This document shows, piece after piece, positions 8,381-17,404 of a stretch of DNA of 64,000 nucleotides. Both the position numbers and the translations under genes were made by a program. Where the stretch lies: contig NZ_JAAVUP010000010.1 in NCBI RefSeq assembly GCF_012163135.1, positions 1-64,000 on the forward strand, written 5' to 3'. Each line of letters begins with the position of its first letter. The first letter of the stretch is position 1. The notes beneath the pieces are model-generated. The model was not told the origin of the DNA. It worked only from the letters and a program-made list of their open reading frames with translations, and ran no database searches. Source of the stretch: Neoroseomonas oryzicola. Its GTDB lineage: Bacteria > Pseudomonadota > Alphaproteobacteria > Acetobacterales > Acetobacteraceae.

Positions 8381-9007
8381 TCAGCCCGCCGCGCTGCCCG
8401 CCAGCAGGTTCACGGCGACCCCAAGGATCGCCGCGTTGAAGGCGAAGGAGGCGAGCGCATGGGCCAGCACCATCCGCCGCATCGCCGGGGAGGAGGTCGT
8501 CACGTCCGAGACCTGCGCCGTCATGCCGATGGTGAAGGCGAGGTAGAGGAATTCCATCCAGTCCGGCTCGAGCCCGCCGGGGAATTCCAGCCCGCCTTTC
8601 GACAGCGCATAGACATGGGCGTAGTGCGCGGCGAAGAGCACGTGCAGGTAGACCCAGGACAGCACGATGGCCGCGATGCCGAGCGCGAGCGAATAGCCGG
8701 CCCGCGGCGCGCCGCCGATCTCGCCCACCACGCCGACCAGGGCGGCGAGTGCGGCCGCCAGCGTCACCAGGGTGATGGTCCAGCGACTGTCCTCGAGCTG
8801 CTCGGCATGGTGGCGCATCGCCTCGGCCGGGGTGAGGGCGAGGTGGCGCAGCAGCTGCACGACATGCGTCGCCGCGCCCGCGCACCAGCCGAGCAGCAGC
8901 GCCGCGCGCAGCGTGAAGTCCGGGATTCGCGTGGCAAGCGCGCTCGCCACGACCAGCACGGCCAGCGCCACCACCAGGCCTGGCCGGTGGCGCAGCCGGA
9001 AGCGCAT
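8381..9007 (-). CDS. DUF1345 family inner-membrane protein
   Basis: Small integral membrane protein (208 aa) of unknown function. About five hydrophobic segments are visible (near residues 10-26, 30-50, 80-100, 105-130 and 180-200). The stretch EFLYLAFTIGMTAQVSD is the recognisable DUF1345 core. The ATG at 9005-9007 shares one base with the TGA of the dehydratase gene upstream (TGATG), which fixes the start and indicates translational coupling. The family is widespread in Alphaproteobacteria, with no established role. Confidence 0.85.
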   Translation of the reverse strand: MRFRLRHRPGLVVALAVLVVASALATRIPDFTLRAALLLGWCAGAATHVVQLLRHLALTPAEAMRHHAEQLEDSRWTITLVTLAAALAALVGVVGEIGGAPRAGYSLALGIAAIVLSWVYLHVLFAAHYAHVYALSKGGLEFPGGLEPDWMEFLYLAFTIGMTAQVSDVTTSSPAMRRMVLAHALASFAFNAAILGVAVNLLAGSAAG

Positions 9008-9987
9008 CAGGCCGCAAGGGCCCGCGCGAAGACGCCGGGATCGACATTGCCGCCGCTGACGACGACGCCGATCACGCCGCCCTTCGCCGCGACCTTCCCC
9101 GCGAGGACGGCGGCGAGCGCGACGGCCCCGCCCGGCTCGGCGACGACCTTCAGGTGCTCGAAGGCGAAGCGCATGGCGCGGAAGACCTCGGCCTCGGTCA
9201 CCACCACGCCGCCCGCCAGGTGGCGGTGGTTGATCGGGAAGGTGATGGCACCCGGCTGCTTCGACAGCAGCGCGTCGCACAGCCCGCTGCCGGGAACCTC
9301 GTTCGGCACGCGCCGTCCGGCCTCGAGCGAGCGCTTCGTGTCGTCCCAGCCCTCCGGCTCGACGGCGAAGGCCTCGGTGCGCGGGGCCAGCGCCTCGAGC
9401 GCGAGGACGCAGCCCGCGGTCAGCCCGCCGCCGCCGGTGCAGACCGCGAAGGCGTCGAGGGCAAGGCCCTGCGCCTGCGCGTCCTCGAGAAGTTCGAGCG
9501 CGACGGTCCCCTGCCCCGCGATGACGTGCGGGTGGTCGAAGGGCGGGATGACGGTCGCGCCGCGTTCCGCCGCCAGCGTCGCAGCGAGGGCGTCGCGATC
9601 CACGCCGTGACGATCGAAGGGCACGATCTCTGCCCCCCAGCGCCGCGTCGCCTCCACCTTGATGGCCGGCGCGTCGGAGGGCATGGCGATGGTCGCCGCC
9701 ATGCCCAGCATGTGCGCCGCCGCCGCGCAGGCCTGGCCGTGGTTGCCCGAGGAATGGGTGACGATGCCGCCGCGCCGGGCCTCGGGATCCATCAGCAGCG
9801 CCGCGTTGGTCGCGCCGCGCAGCTTGAAGGACCCGGTGCGCTGCAGCGGCTCGGGCTTCACCAGCACGGTGGCGCCGGTGATCTCGTCGAGCAGCCGGTG
9901 GCGCAGCAGCGGCGTGCGCACGATACGGCCCGCGAGGCGCGTGGCGGCCGCGCGGACATCGTCGAAGGTGGGTGCCGTCCCGCTCAT
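9007..9987 (-). CDS. PLP-dependent threonine/serine dehydratase family protein
   Basis: Fold-type II PLP enzyme (326 aa) that would eliminate ammonia from threonine, serine or 3-hydroxyaspartate. The PLP lysine is K55 in TGSFKLRGA. SSGNHGQ (around 75-81) and the phosphate-binding glycine loop CTGGGGLTAG are present. There is no C-terminal ACT regulatory domain, so it is a catabolic-type enzyme rather than the feedback-inhibited biosynthetic IlvA. The ATG overlaps the stop of the FAD oxidase gene (ATGA). The pairing with an amine/amino-acid oxidase suggests a catabolic unit for an amino acid. Confidence 0.87.
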   Translation of the reverse strand: MSGTAPTFDDVRAAATRLAGRIVRTPLLRHRLLDEITGATVLVKPEPLQRTGSFKLRGATNAALLMDPEARRGGIVTHSSGNHGQACAAAAHMLGMAATIAMPSDAPAIKVEATRRWGAEIVPFDRHGVDRDALAATLAAERGATVIPPFDHPHVIAGQGTVALELLEDAQAQGLALDAFAVCTGGGGLTAGCVLALEALAPRTEAFAVEPEGWDDTKRSLEAGRRVPNEVPGSGLCDALLSKQPGAITFPINHRHLAGGVVVTEAEVFRAMRFAFEHLKVVAEPGGAVALAAVLAGKVAAKGGVIGVVVSGGNVDPGVFARALAA

Positions 9988-11105
9988 GCCGCTTCCCTCC
10001 GGGCGAAGCGCAGCGGATCGCACAGCGGCACGGCGGCGGCGAGGTCGCCGGGATCCTCGCCCGCCACCAGCGCCGCGACCAGCCGCCCTGCGGCCGGCGC
10101 GGTCTGCATGCCGTAGCCGCCCTGCCCGACCATCCAGAAGAAGCCGCGCTCCGCGCCCTCCCCGATCGCGAGGCCGCGGTCGGGCGTGAAGGTCCGGAGG
10201 CCGGCCCAGCGATGCTCGATGCGCGAGACCGGGATGTCGAGCGCCTGCTGCATGCGGTCGACGGCGATCGCGACGTCGAGCTCGTCGGGCTGGGCGTCGC
10301 AGGGATCGCTGTCGATCTCGTCGGCGGGGCTGACCATCAGCTTCCGCCGCGCCTCGGCGCGCGCATACCAGGTGTGGCCGGCATCGCCGAGCAGCGGCCA
10401 GTCGGCGCAGTCGTACGGGCCGGGATCGACGATGCAGGCGGTGCGGCGCTTGGGCTGCAGCCCGATGGGGGCGAGGCCGGCGATGCGCGCCACCTCGTCG
10501 CCCCAGGCGCCGGCGGCGTTCACCACCACCGGGGCGGAGAAGACAGCGCCGGAGGATGTCTCGGCATGCCACCGTCCGTCCTTGCGCCAGATCCGCCCGG
10601 CCCGGCTGCGCAGCGCGAGAACGCCGCCCGCCATGCGCGCCTGGCGCAGGAAGCCCTGGTGCATGGCGGCGACGTCGATGTCGAAGCAATCGGCCTCGAC
10701 GGCGGCCATGGCCGCGTAGCCGGCACGCAGCGCGGGCACCTTCGCGCGTACCTCGGCGACCGGGATTTCCCGCATGTCATCGCCGCCGGCGATCATCTCG
10801 CGCAGATGTTCCACCTGGTCGGGTGGCGCGAGATGGATCACCGGCCGCGCATGCATCAGCGGCGCCTCGGCGAAGCCCGGCGGCGGCGCCTCGAAGAAGG
10901 CGCGTGACGCCGCCGTCAGGATGCGGGCATCCGGACTGCCGTAGTTGCGGATCCAGATGGCCGCGGAACGGCCTGTTGCGTGGTATCCGGCGCTTTCCTC
11001 GGCTTCCAGCAATGCAACGCGGCGATTGCCTGAAAGATGTGCAGCGGCCGTCGCGCCGGCGATGCCTGCGCCGATCACGATGGCGTCGAAGTCATGTTGG
11101 TCCAT
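9984..11105 (-). CDS. FAD-dependent D-amino acid oxidase/glycine oxidase (DAO family)
   Basis: Flavoprotein of 373 aa. The Rossmann motif VIGAGIAGATAAAHL is near residue 10 and the FAD-binding ALLEAEESAGYHATGRSAA is near residues 32-50. DAO-family blocks such as VVNAAGAWGDEVA and a C-terminal GQGGYGMQTAPAAGRLVA are also present. Family members oxidise D-amino acids, sarcosine or glycine to 2-oxoacids and ammonia. It heads the minus-strand operon with the dehydratase and the DUF1345 protein. Its start lies 157 bases from the divergent ABC transporter operon, so both share this control region. Confidence 0.85.
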   Translation of the reverse strand: MDQHDFDAIVIGAGIAGATAAAHLSGNRRVALLEAEESAGYHATGRSAAIWIRNYGSPDARILTAASRAFFEAPPPGFAEAPLMHARPVIHLAPPDQVEHLREMIAGGDDMREIPVAEVRAKVPALRAGYAAMAAVEADCFDIDVAAMHQGFLRQARMAGGVLALRSRAGRIWRKDGRWHAETSSGAVFSAPVVVNAAGAWGDEVARIAGLAPIGLQPKRRTACIVDPGPYDCADWPLLGDAGHTWYARAEARRKLMVSPADEIDSDPCDAQPDELDVAIAVDRMQQALDIPVSRIEHRWAGLRTFTPDRGLAIGEGAERGFFWMVGQGGYGMQTAPAAGRLVAALVAGEDPGDLAAAVPLCDPLRFARREAA

Positions 11106-11196
11106 GGCCGCGAAGCCTGCGCCCTGTGCTTAAGTCGGGCAAGTGGAGAGGAAGACACGTCCTTCCGGGTTGCCATGCCCATTTCTCCCTGACTAA

Positions 11197-11215
11197 CTTG
11201 CCGGTTACCGACAAG
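11197..11215. promoter_or_regulatory. 19-bp palindromic operator candidate upstream of the sugar-type ABC operon
   Basis: CTTGCCGGTTACCGACAAG has nine-base arms around a central T, with one mismatched pair. It sits 47 bases upstream of the binding-protein ATG, in the divergent intergenic region. Size and symmetry fit a LacI- or GntR-type repressor site; no regulator gene lies adjacent. Confidence 0.5.
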
Positions 11216-11262
11216 CGGGCCCCTCAGCGAGGTCCGCCCGGGGAGAGAACGGAAGGGAAAGC

Positions 11263-12624
11263 ATGTCCAAGCACGGGATCACCCGGCGCAAAGTGCTGCG
11301 CAACGGGGCTGGCGTTATGGCGGCGACCGCGGTCGGCGCGCCGATGGTGCATGCGCAGGGCACGAGCGGCAGCCTGCGCTTCGCCTTCTGGGATCACTGG
11401 GTCCCGGGCGGCAACGACGCGCTGAAGGAACTCGCGCAGCGGTTCGGCGAGCAGAACCGCATCAACATGACGGTCGACTTCATCAACACCACGGGCAACC
11501 AGCTGCAGCTGACGATCGCGGCGCAGGCGCAGTCGCGCAGCGGCCATGACGGCATCAGCCTGCTGCCGTGGGATCCGGGCACCTACGCCGACCAGCTCGA
11601 GCCCTGCGACGACGTCATGCAGCGGCTGTCCGCGAAGTACGGCCCGGTGAACCCGGTCGCCGAGTTCCTCGCCAAGCGCGGCGGCCATTGGCGTGGCGTG
11701 CCCGCGACCGCGGGCACCCAGGCGAAGCCCGCCTGCGTGCGCTTCGACCTGATGAAGCAGCATGCCGGCATCGACGTCCGCGAGATGTGGCCCGCCGCCA
11801 ACCGCGCCGGCCCCGGCGCGGACCGCTGGACCTGGGACACGTTCCTCACCGCCGCGGAGGCCTGCCACAAGGCCGGCGTGCCCTTCGGCCTGCCGATGGG
11901 CCAGTTCACCGACGCGGTCGACTGGGTCGGCGCGGTGTTCCTTGGCTACGGCGCGCGCGTCACGGATGAGCGGGGCAACCCGACCATCCGCAACAACGCC
12001 GAACTGCGCCAGGCGATCGACTACCTGGTGCGCCTGTCGCGCTTCCTGCCCAACGACGTCTGGGCGTGGGACGACGCGTCGAACAACCGCGCGCTCATCT
12101 CCGGCCGCTCGGCGCTGATCTTCAACCCGCCCTCGGCCTGGGCGGTGGCGAAGCGCGACGCGCCGCAGGTGGCTGAGAACTGCTGGACCATCCCGATGCC
12201 GGCCGGCCCCAAGGGCCGCTTCCTGGCCTACCTGCCCTACGTCACGGGCATCTGGTCCTTCGGGCGCAACAAGACGGCGGCGAAGGCGTTCCTCGAGTTC
12301 ATCACCCAGCGCGAGAACGCCGAGCTCTGCGTCAACAAGTCGCAGGGCTACGACATCCCGCCCTTCCTCAGCATGTCCGACTTCAAGGCGTGGGAGACGG
12401 AAGGCCCGCCGGTGGGGACCATCTTCAACTACCCGCTGAAGGCCCATCACCAGGCGACCTATTCGATCGCCTTCTCGCCGGCACCGCCGGAACTGGCGCA
12501 GCAGATGTACCTGCAGGCGCTGAACACGAAGGTCGTCGCGCGCATCGCGCAGGGCGGCGAATCGGTGGAGAGCGCGCTCGGCTGGCTCGAGCGTGAGATC
12601 AACAACATGCGTCGCGGCGGCTGA
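11263..12624 (+). CDS. ABC transporter extracellular (sugar-type) substrate-binding protein
   Basis: Family 1 extracellular solute-binding protein (453 aa) of a carbohydrate-type ABC importer. It carries a twin-arginine signal (RRKVLRNGAGVMAATAVG, cleavage near VHAQG). The mature part starts LRFAFWDHWVPGGNDALKEL, as in UgpB/MalE-like proteins. A Shine-Dalgarno GGAAGGG lies 8 bases before the ATG. It is the first gene of a four-gene transporter operon. The ligand is not readable from sequence; glycerol-3-phosphate, an oligosaccharide or another polyol is plausible. A strong hairpin after the gene may favour high expression of this subunit. Confidence 0.9.
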   Translation: MSKHGITRRKVLRNGAGVMAATAVGAPMVHAQGTSGSLRFAFWDHWVPGGNDALKELAQRFGEQNRINMTVDFINTTGNQLQLTIAAQAQSRSGHDGISLLPWDPGTYADQLEPCDDVMQRLSAKYGPVNPVAEFLAKRGGHWRGVPATAGTQAKPACVRFDLMKQHAGIDVREMWPAANRAGPGADRWTWDTFLTAAEACHKAGVPFGLPMGQFTDAVDWVGAVFLGYGARVTDERGNPTIRNNAELRQAIDYLVRLSRFLPNDVWAWDDASNNRALISGRSALIFNPPSAWAVAKRDAPQVAENCWTIPMPAGPKGRFLAYLPYVTGIWSFGRNKTAAKAFLEFITQRENAELCVNKSQGYDIPPFLSMSDFKAWETEGPPVGTIFNYPLKAHHQATYSIAFSPAPPELAQQMYLQALNTKVVARIAQGGESVESALGWLEREINNMRRGG

Positions 12625-12640
12625 CGCCACGACGGAAGGC

Positions 12641-12665
12641 GGCCCGGGGCTGATGGCCCCGGGCC
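12641..12665 (+). terminator. Intercistronic hairpin after the binding-protein gene
   Basis: A perfect 10-bp GC stem (12641-12650/12656-12665) with a 5-base loop lies between the binding-protein stop and the first permease. It is not followed by a T tract. It therefore probably acts as an attenuator or 3' mRNA stabiliser that lets the binding protein exceed the membrane subunits. Confidence 0.55.
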
Positions 12666-12700
12666 CGCTCTAAGAAAAATTGAACAGGGAGATACCGGGG

Positions 12701-13633
12701 ATGGCTGATGGCGGCGCCGCCACACTTCCGCGGATGGATGCGCCCGGCGGCGCTTCCTTGAAGCGTTTCGCCAGGCGACGGTCCACCATCGCCTTCCTCA
12801 TGACGTTGCCGCTGATCGCGGTGATCGGCGGCCTCGTCGTCTGGCCGGCCGGCTACGCGATCCACCTCGCGACGCTGAACCGGCGCATGACGTCCTTCAT
12901 CGGCCTCGGCAACTTCGAGATCCTTCTCGAATCCGAGACCTTCCGGATGGTCATCTTCCAGTCGGTCTTCTTCGCGATCACCGCGGTGATCCTGAAGGCG
13001 GCGATCGGCTTCTGGCTCGCGCACATGCTGCACCACATCCCGGCGAACGGGCAGCGCAAGTGGCGCGGTATGCTGCTGGTGCCCTGGGTCATCCCCCCGG
13101 CGCTGTCCACCCTCGGCTGGTGGTGGATGTTCGAGCCGACCTATTCCTCGATCAACTGGATCCTCAACATCTTCGCGATCCCGTCGGTGCCCTGGCTCGG
13201 CGAGCCGTGGTGGGCGCGGATCAGCGTCATCATCGTGAACGTGTGGTACGGCGCGCCCTTCTTCATGATCATGTACCTCGCGGCGCTGAAGTCGGTGCCC
13301 GAGCAGCTGTACGAGGCGGCGGCGATCGACGGTGCGACGTCGTGGCAGCGGCTGCGCTACGTGACCCTGCCGATGATGCGCAACATCATCTCGATCACGG
13401 TGCTGTTCAGCCTGATCGTGACCTTCGCGAACTACGACATCGTCCGCGTGCTGACGAATGGCGGGCCGCGCGACCTGACGCATGTCTTCGCGTCCTACGC
13501 CTTCCAGGTCGGCATCCTGGCCGGCAACATCCCGCGCGGCGCGGCGGTGTCGCTGTTCATGTTCCCGATCCTGGCGATCATCGCCTTCTTCGTGCTGCGC
13601 GGCGTCAATCGCCGGAACAAGGAGGAGGCGTGA
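12701..13633 (+). CDS. ABC transporter permease (MalF/UgpA-like)
   Basis: First inner-membrane subunit of the importer (310 aa). About six transmembrane helices are predicted, the first at residues 31-53. The binding-protein-dependent transport EAA loop appears as YEAAAIDGATSWQRLRYVTLP (roughly residues 207-227), the docking site for the ATPase. I prefer the ATG at 12701, with AGGGAG 8-9 bases upstream, over the TTG at 12680. The stop overlaps the next permease ATG by one base (TGATG). Confidence 0.92.
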   Translation: MADGGAATLPRMDAPGGASLKRFARRRSTIAFLMTLPLIAVIGGLVVWPAGYAIHLATLNRRMTSFIGLGNFEILLESETFRMVIFQSVFFAITAVILKAAIGFWLAHMLHHIPANGQRKWRGMLLVPWVIPPALSTLGWWWMFEPTYSSINWILNIFAIPSVPWLGEPWWARISVIIVNVWYGAPFFMIMYLAALKSVPEQLYEAAAIDGATSWQRLRYVTLPMMRNIISITVLFSLIVTFANYDIVRVLTNGGPRDLTHVFASYAFQVGILAGNIPRGAAVSLFMFPILAIIAFFVLRGVNRRNKEEA

Positions 13634-14526
13634 TGTCCGCCACCACCGCCCCCGCCCAGCAGGGCATCTACCACAAGGCCGGCAGCCTCCGGAGCGAGCG
13701 CCGCTGGGCGCTCTGGACCGCCTATCTCTCGCTGATCGTCTCGGCGATCATCATGCTGGCCCCGCCGGTCTACATGCTGCTCACGAGCCTCAAGACCAGC
13801 GCCGAGGTGGCCGACCAGTCGGGTTCGCCCTGGTGGGTGAGCAACCCGACGCTCGAGAACTACTGGGCGCTGCTCGGCAACCGGATGTTCATCGACTTCT
13901 TCCTCAACAGCGCGAAGGTCACGATCGCCGTGGTCGCGCTGACGATGGTGATCTCGGTGCTCGCCGCCTTCGCGCTCGGGCGGATGCGGTTCTGGGGCAG
14001 CCAGGCGCTGGCGACGGGCGTGTTCCTCACCTATCTGGTGCCGGACACGCTGCTGTTCATCCCGCTGTACCAGATCGTCGGCGGGCTCGGGCTGCTCGAC
14101 AACGCCTGGGGGCTGGTGCTGGTCTACCCGACGCTGACGGTGCCTTTCTGCACCTGGATCATGATCGGCTACTTCGCCTCCATCCCGAAGGAACTGGATG
14201 AGGCGGCGCTGATCGACGGCGCCAACTGGATGCAGATGCTGTGGAAGATCTTCATCCCGGTGGCGCTGCCCGGCATCATCGCGGCGACGATCTTCGCCTT
14301 CACCGTGTCCTGGGCGGCCTTCGTCTACCCGACGGCCTTCATCACGACGCCGTCCGAGATGCCGATGACCATCGGCGTCGTCTCCCAGCTGATCCGCGGC
14401 GACACCTTCGCCTGGGGCCAGCTGATGGCGGGCGCGCTGCTGGCGGCGCTGCCGCCGGTCGTCATCTATGCCTTCCTCATGGATTACTACATCGCCGGCC
14501 TCACGGCGGGCGCAACGAAGGGCTGA
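13633..14526 (+). CDS. ABC transporter permease (MalG/UgpE-like)
   Basis: Second inner-membrane subunit (297 aa), expected to pair with the preceding permease. It has about six transmembrane segments (first near residues 27-47). The EAA motif is written LDEAALIDGANWMQMLWKIFIP, with the P-G-x-x-A region typical of MalG. The ATG shares its A with the previous stop codon, and GGAGGAGG lies just upstream. The ATPase gene follows 8 bases after its stop. Confidence 0.92.
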   Translation: MSATTAPAQQGIYHKAGSLRSERRWALWTAYLSLIVSAIIMLAPPVYMLLTSLKTSAEVADQSGSPWWVSNPTLENYWALLGNRMFIDFFLNSAKVTIAVVALTMVISVLAAFALGRMRFWGSQALATGVFLTYLVPDTLLFIPLYQIVGGLGLLDNAWGLVLVYPTLTVPFCTWIMIGYFASIPKELDEAALIDGANWMQMLWKIFIPVALPGIIAATIFAFTVSWAAFVYPTAFITTPSEMPMTIGVVSQLIRGDTFAWGQLMAGALLAALPPVVIYAFLMDYYIAGLTAGATKG

Positions 14527-14534
14527 TTCCACCG

Positions 14535-15635
14535 ATGGCGCAGGTTTCTCTCCGCAAGGTCATCAAGGCCTATGAAGGCGGCGTGCAGGCGGTCAAGGGC
14601 ATCGACCTCGAGATCGCGGACCACGAATTCGTCGTGCTGGTCGGCCCATCGGGCTGCGGCAAGTCCACCACGCTGCGCATGATCGCGGGGCTCGAGGAGA
14701 TCTCGGGCGGCGACATCGCGATCGGCGGGACCGTCGTCAACGACATCCCGCCGCGCGACCGCGACATCGCGATGGTGTTCCAGAACTACGCGCTCTATCC
14801 GCACATGTCGGTCTACGACAACATGGCCTTCGGCTTGACGCTGCGGAAGTTCCCCAAGGCCGAGATCGACAAGCGCGTGACGGAAGCCGCACGCATCCTC
14901 GACATCACGCCCTTGCTGGAACGCAAGCCGAAGGCGCTCTCGGGCGGCCAGCGGCAGCGCGTCGCGATGGGCCGCGCCATCGTGCGCGACCCCAAGGTGT
15001 TCCTGTTCGACGAACCGCTGTCGAACCTCGACGCCAAGCTGCGCGTGCAGATGCGCACCGAGATCAAGAAGGTCCACCAGACGGTGAAGACCACGACGAT
15101 CTACGTGACGCACGACCAGGTGGAGGCGATGACGCTCGCCGACCGCGTGGTGGTGATGAACCATGGCGTGATCGAGCAGGTCGGCCCGCCGCAGGAGCTC
15201 TACCACCACCCGGCGACCCGCTTCGTCGCCGGCTTCATCGGCAGCCCGGCGATGAACTTCATCCCCGCGCGGATCGAGGAAGCCTCGGGCGCGCTGAACG
15301 TGGTGATGAACAACGGCACCACCCTCGCGGTGCCGGAGGAACGCGTCGCCCGCTACCGTCCCTACGCGGGCAAGCAGGTGCTGTTCGGCATCCGGCCGGA
15401 GCACCTCACCGACGACAAGACGATGGACAAGTCGAACCTCGCCCCGCTGTCGCTCACACCCGAGGTGATCGAGCCGATGGGCATGGAGACGCTCGCGCAT
15501 TTCCGCCACGAGGGCACGGAGATCACCGCGCGGCTCGATCCGTCCACGCCGGCCGAGGTCGGCAAGCCGCTCGCGCTGATCGCCCACATGAACCAGATGC
15601 ACATCATCGATCCGACCACGGACAAGGTGGTCTGA
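14535..15635 (+). CDS. ABC transporter ATP-binding protein (UgpC/MalK-like)
   Basis: ATPase of the importer (366 aa). The N-terminal ABC domain has Walker A GPSGCGKS (residues 37-44), Q-loop FQNYALYPHMSVYDN, signature LSGGQRQRVAMGRA and Walker B FLFDEPLSNLDAKLR. After about residue 235 comes the C-terminal MalK-type regulatory OB region (FIGSPAMNF, LFGIRPEHL). UgpC, MsmK and MalK look alike at this level, so the energised substrate is unclear. An SDR gene starts 3 bases after the stop and probably belongs to the same transcript. Confidence 0.92.
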   Translation: MAQVSLRKVIKAYEGGVQAVKGIDLEIADHEFVVLVGPSGCGKSTTLRMIAGLEEISGGDIAIGGTVVNDIPPRDRDIAMVFQNYALYPHMSVYDNMAFGLTLRKFPKAEIDKRVTEAARILDITPLLERKPKALSGGQRQRVAMGRAIVRDPKVFLFDEPLSNLDAKLRVQMRTEIKKVHQTVKTTTIYVTHDQVEAMTLADRVVVMNHGVIEQVGPPQELYHHPATRFVAGFIGSPAMNFIPARIEEASGALNVVMNNGTTLAVPEERVARYRPYAGKQVLFGIRPEHLTDDKTMDKSNLAPLSLTPEVIEPMGMETLAHFRHEGTEITARLDPSTPAEVGKPLALIAHMNQMHIIDPTTDKVV

Positions 15636-15637
15636 CC

Positions 15638-16396
15638 ATGGCGCGACTGGCTGGGAAGTCCGCCTGGGTGACCGGGGCGGGCAGCGGGATCGGGCGGGCC
15701 ATCGCCATCGCCTTCGCGAAGGAAGGGGCGAAGGTCGCCCTCACCGGGCGGCGCACCGCGCCGCTCGAGGAGACGGCGAAGATGATCGGCGACGGAGCCG
15801 TCATCGTCCCCGCCGACCTCACGGACGACAAGCAGGTGGCGGCCGCGCTCGCGAAGGTTGAATCGACCATCGGGGGCCCGGACATCCTGGTGAACAACGC
15901 GGGTGTGAACCTGCCCAAGCGCTACCTGCACCAGCTGACGCCCGAGGCGATCCACACGTTGGTGGACGGCAACCTCACCGCGCCCTTCCTCACCTCGGTC
16001 GCGGTGCTGCCGGGGATGCGCCAGCGTGGTGGCGGGATGCTGATCCAGATCGCCTCCATGGCGGGGAAGGGCATCTCGTTCCTCTCGGGGCCGGGCTACA
16101 TCGCGGCGAAGCACGGCTTCGTCGCGCTGTCGCAGGCGATCAACCAGGAGAACGGGATCCACAACATCCGGTCCTGCTGCATCTGCCCGGGCGAGGTCGC
16201 GACCGACATCCTCAAGAACCGGCCCGAGCCCGTGCCGGCCGAGGAGATCGAGCGCCTGCTGCAGCCCGAGGACCTCGCCGCCATGGCGCTCTTCGTCGCG
16301 ACCATGCCGGCGCGGGTCAACATCACCGAGATGCTGGTGACGCCGACCTACATGCGCCTGATCGCCCCGCAGGCGAAGAAGGTCGCCGCGATGTAG
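15638..16396 (+). CDS. Short-chain dehydrogenase/reductase (SDR)
   Basis: Classical SDR of 252 aa. It has the NAD(P)-binding TGAGSGIG at residues 12-19, NNAG at 87-90 and the catalytic triad S140, Y154, K158 (YIAAKHG). It starts 3 bases after the ABC ATPase gene, so it is likely the oxidoreductase that acts first on the imported sugar or polyol. It ends convergent with the asparaginase gene 7 bases away. The exact substrate is unknown. Confidence 0.88.
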   Translation: MARLAGKSAWVTGAGSGIGRAIAIAFAKEGAKVALTGRRTAPLEETAKMIGDGAVIVPADLTDDKQVAAALAKVESTIGGPDILVNNAGVNLPKRYLHQLTPEAIHTLVDGNLTAPFLTSVAVLPGMRQRGGGMLIQIASMAGKGISFLSGPGYIAAKHGFVALSQAINQENGIHNIRSCCICPGEVATDILKNRPEPVPAEEIERLLQPEDLAAMALFVATMPARVNITEMLVTPTYMRLIAPQAKKVAAM

Positions 16397-16402
16397 CGCG
16401 GG

Positions 16403-17404
16403 TCAGGCGGGGAGCGCGACGCGCACCCCGCCGACCGCATGGCCGTTGCTGTCGCGGATCTCGCCTTCCACCTGCGCCGCGACGGCCTCCGCCGCCTCCA
16501 GCAGCCCGAGCCGCCCCAGGATGGTCGCGAAGACGCCCATCTTGGCGCGGGAGGCACCGTCGGCGAGCTTCACCGCGATGCCGAGGCCGCGGTCGGGCAC
16601 GAAGCCCACCACATAGCCTTCCGCGCCGCCCTTCAGCAGCACGCGCCCCTGCGTCGCGCGCACCACCTGCCCGGTCGAGGATCCGTGCCCGGACAGATGG
16701 TCCGGATAGGCGCGGATCGCCGATTGCAGGCGCCGGATGGCGGTGCGGCGGGAATCCGTCGCGACCTTCGCCGCGGCCCAGCGCGCCGCCGCCTTGGCCA
16801 TCGCTTCCATGGGCAGCGCGAGGGCCGGCAGGCCGCAGCCGTCGATGCCGCGCGGCAGCGCCGCCGCATCGAGCCCGAGCAGTTCCGAGAAGGCCTCGAG
16901 ATACAGCCGCTGCGCCGGATGCGCCGGGTCGTCGTAGCCGGCGACCGGCGCGCCGATGTGCTTCGACAGCGTCAGGAAGCCGCAATGCTTGCCCGAGCAA
17001 TTGTGGAAGACGCGGGACTTGTCCCCGCCCGCGCGCCACACCGCCGCCTGGTCGGCCTGGCTGCGCGGCATGTCGGGGCCACAGACCAGCGCGCTCTCGG
17101 TCAGCCCGAGACGCTCCAACCAGCCACGCACCAGCGCGACCTGGAAGTCCTCCGCGCTGTGGGAGGCGCAGGCGAGCGTGAGATGCTCCTCGGTCAGGCC
17201 CGCCGCATCCGCCGCCCCGCTCTCGACCAGCGGGATCGCCTGGAAGGGCTTGAGCGAGGAGCGTGGGAAGGTGACGAAGGACGGGTCGCCCCAGGCGAGC
17301 AGCACGCGCCCCTCGGCATCCGCCACCACGGCGCAGCCCTGGTGGACGCTTTCGAGGATGCCGCCGCGGCGGATCTCGGCCATGGGAACGAAGGGCGTGG
17401 TCAT
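16403..17404 (-). CDS. L-asparaginase of the R. etli (ReAV/class 3) type
   Basis: Asparaginase II family protein (333 aa) that hydrolyses asparagine to aspartate and ammonia. Key residues recalled for Rhizobium etli ReAV are all present one position later: the Ser-x-x-Lys dyad S49-K52 (SSLKPF), S81 (CASHS), and the zinc-site residues C136 and K139 (NCSGKHC) and C190 (IDGCG). K258-G-G-A-E-G matches the late loop. No signal peptide is seen, so it should be cytoplasmic. The ATG overlaps the preceding glycosyltransferase stop (ATGA), an unusual partner for an asparaginase. Confidence 0.9.
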   Translation of the reverse strand: MTTPFVPMAEIRRGGILESVHQGCAVVADAEGRVLLAWGDPSFVTFPRSSLKPFQAIPLVESGAADAAGLTEEHLTLACASHSAEDFQVALVRGWLERLGLTESALVCGPDMPRSQADQAAVWRAGGDKSRVFHNCSGKHCGFLTLSKHIGAPVAGYDDPAHPAQRLYLEAFSELLGLDAAALPRGIDGCGLPALALPMEAMAKAAARWAAAKVATDSRRTAIRRLQSAIRAYPDHLSGHGSSTGQVVRATQGRVLLKGGAEGYVVGFVPDRGLGIAVKLADGASRAKMGVFATILGRLGLLEAAEAVAAQVEGEIRDSNGHAVGGVRVALPA

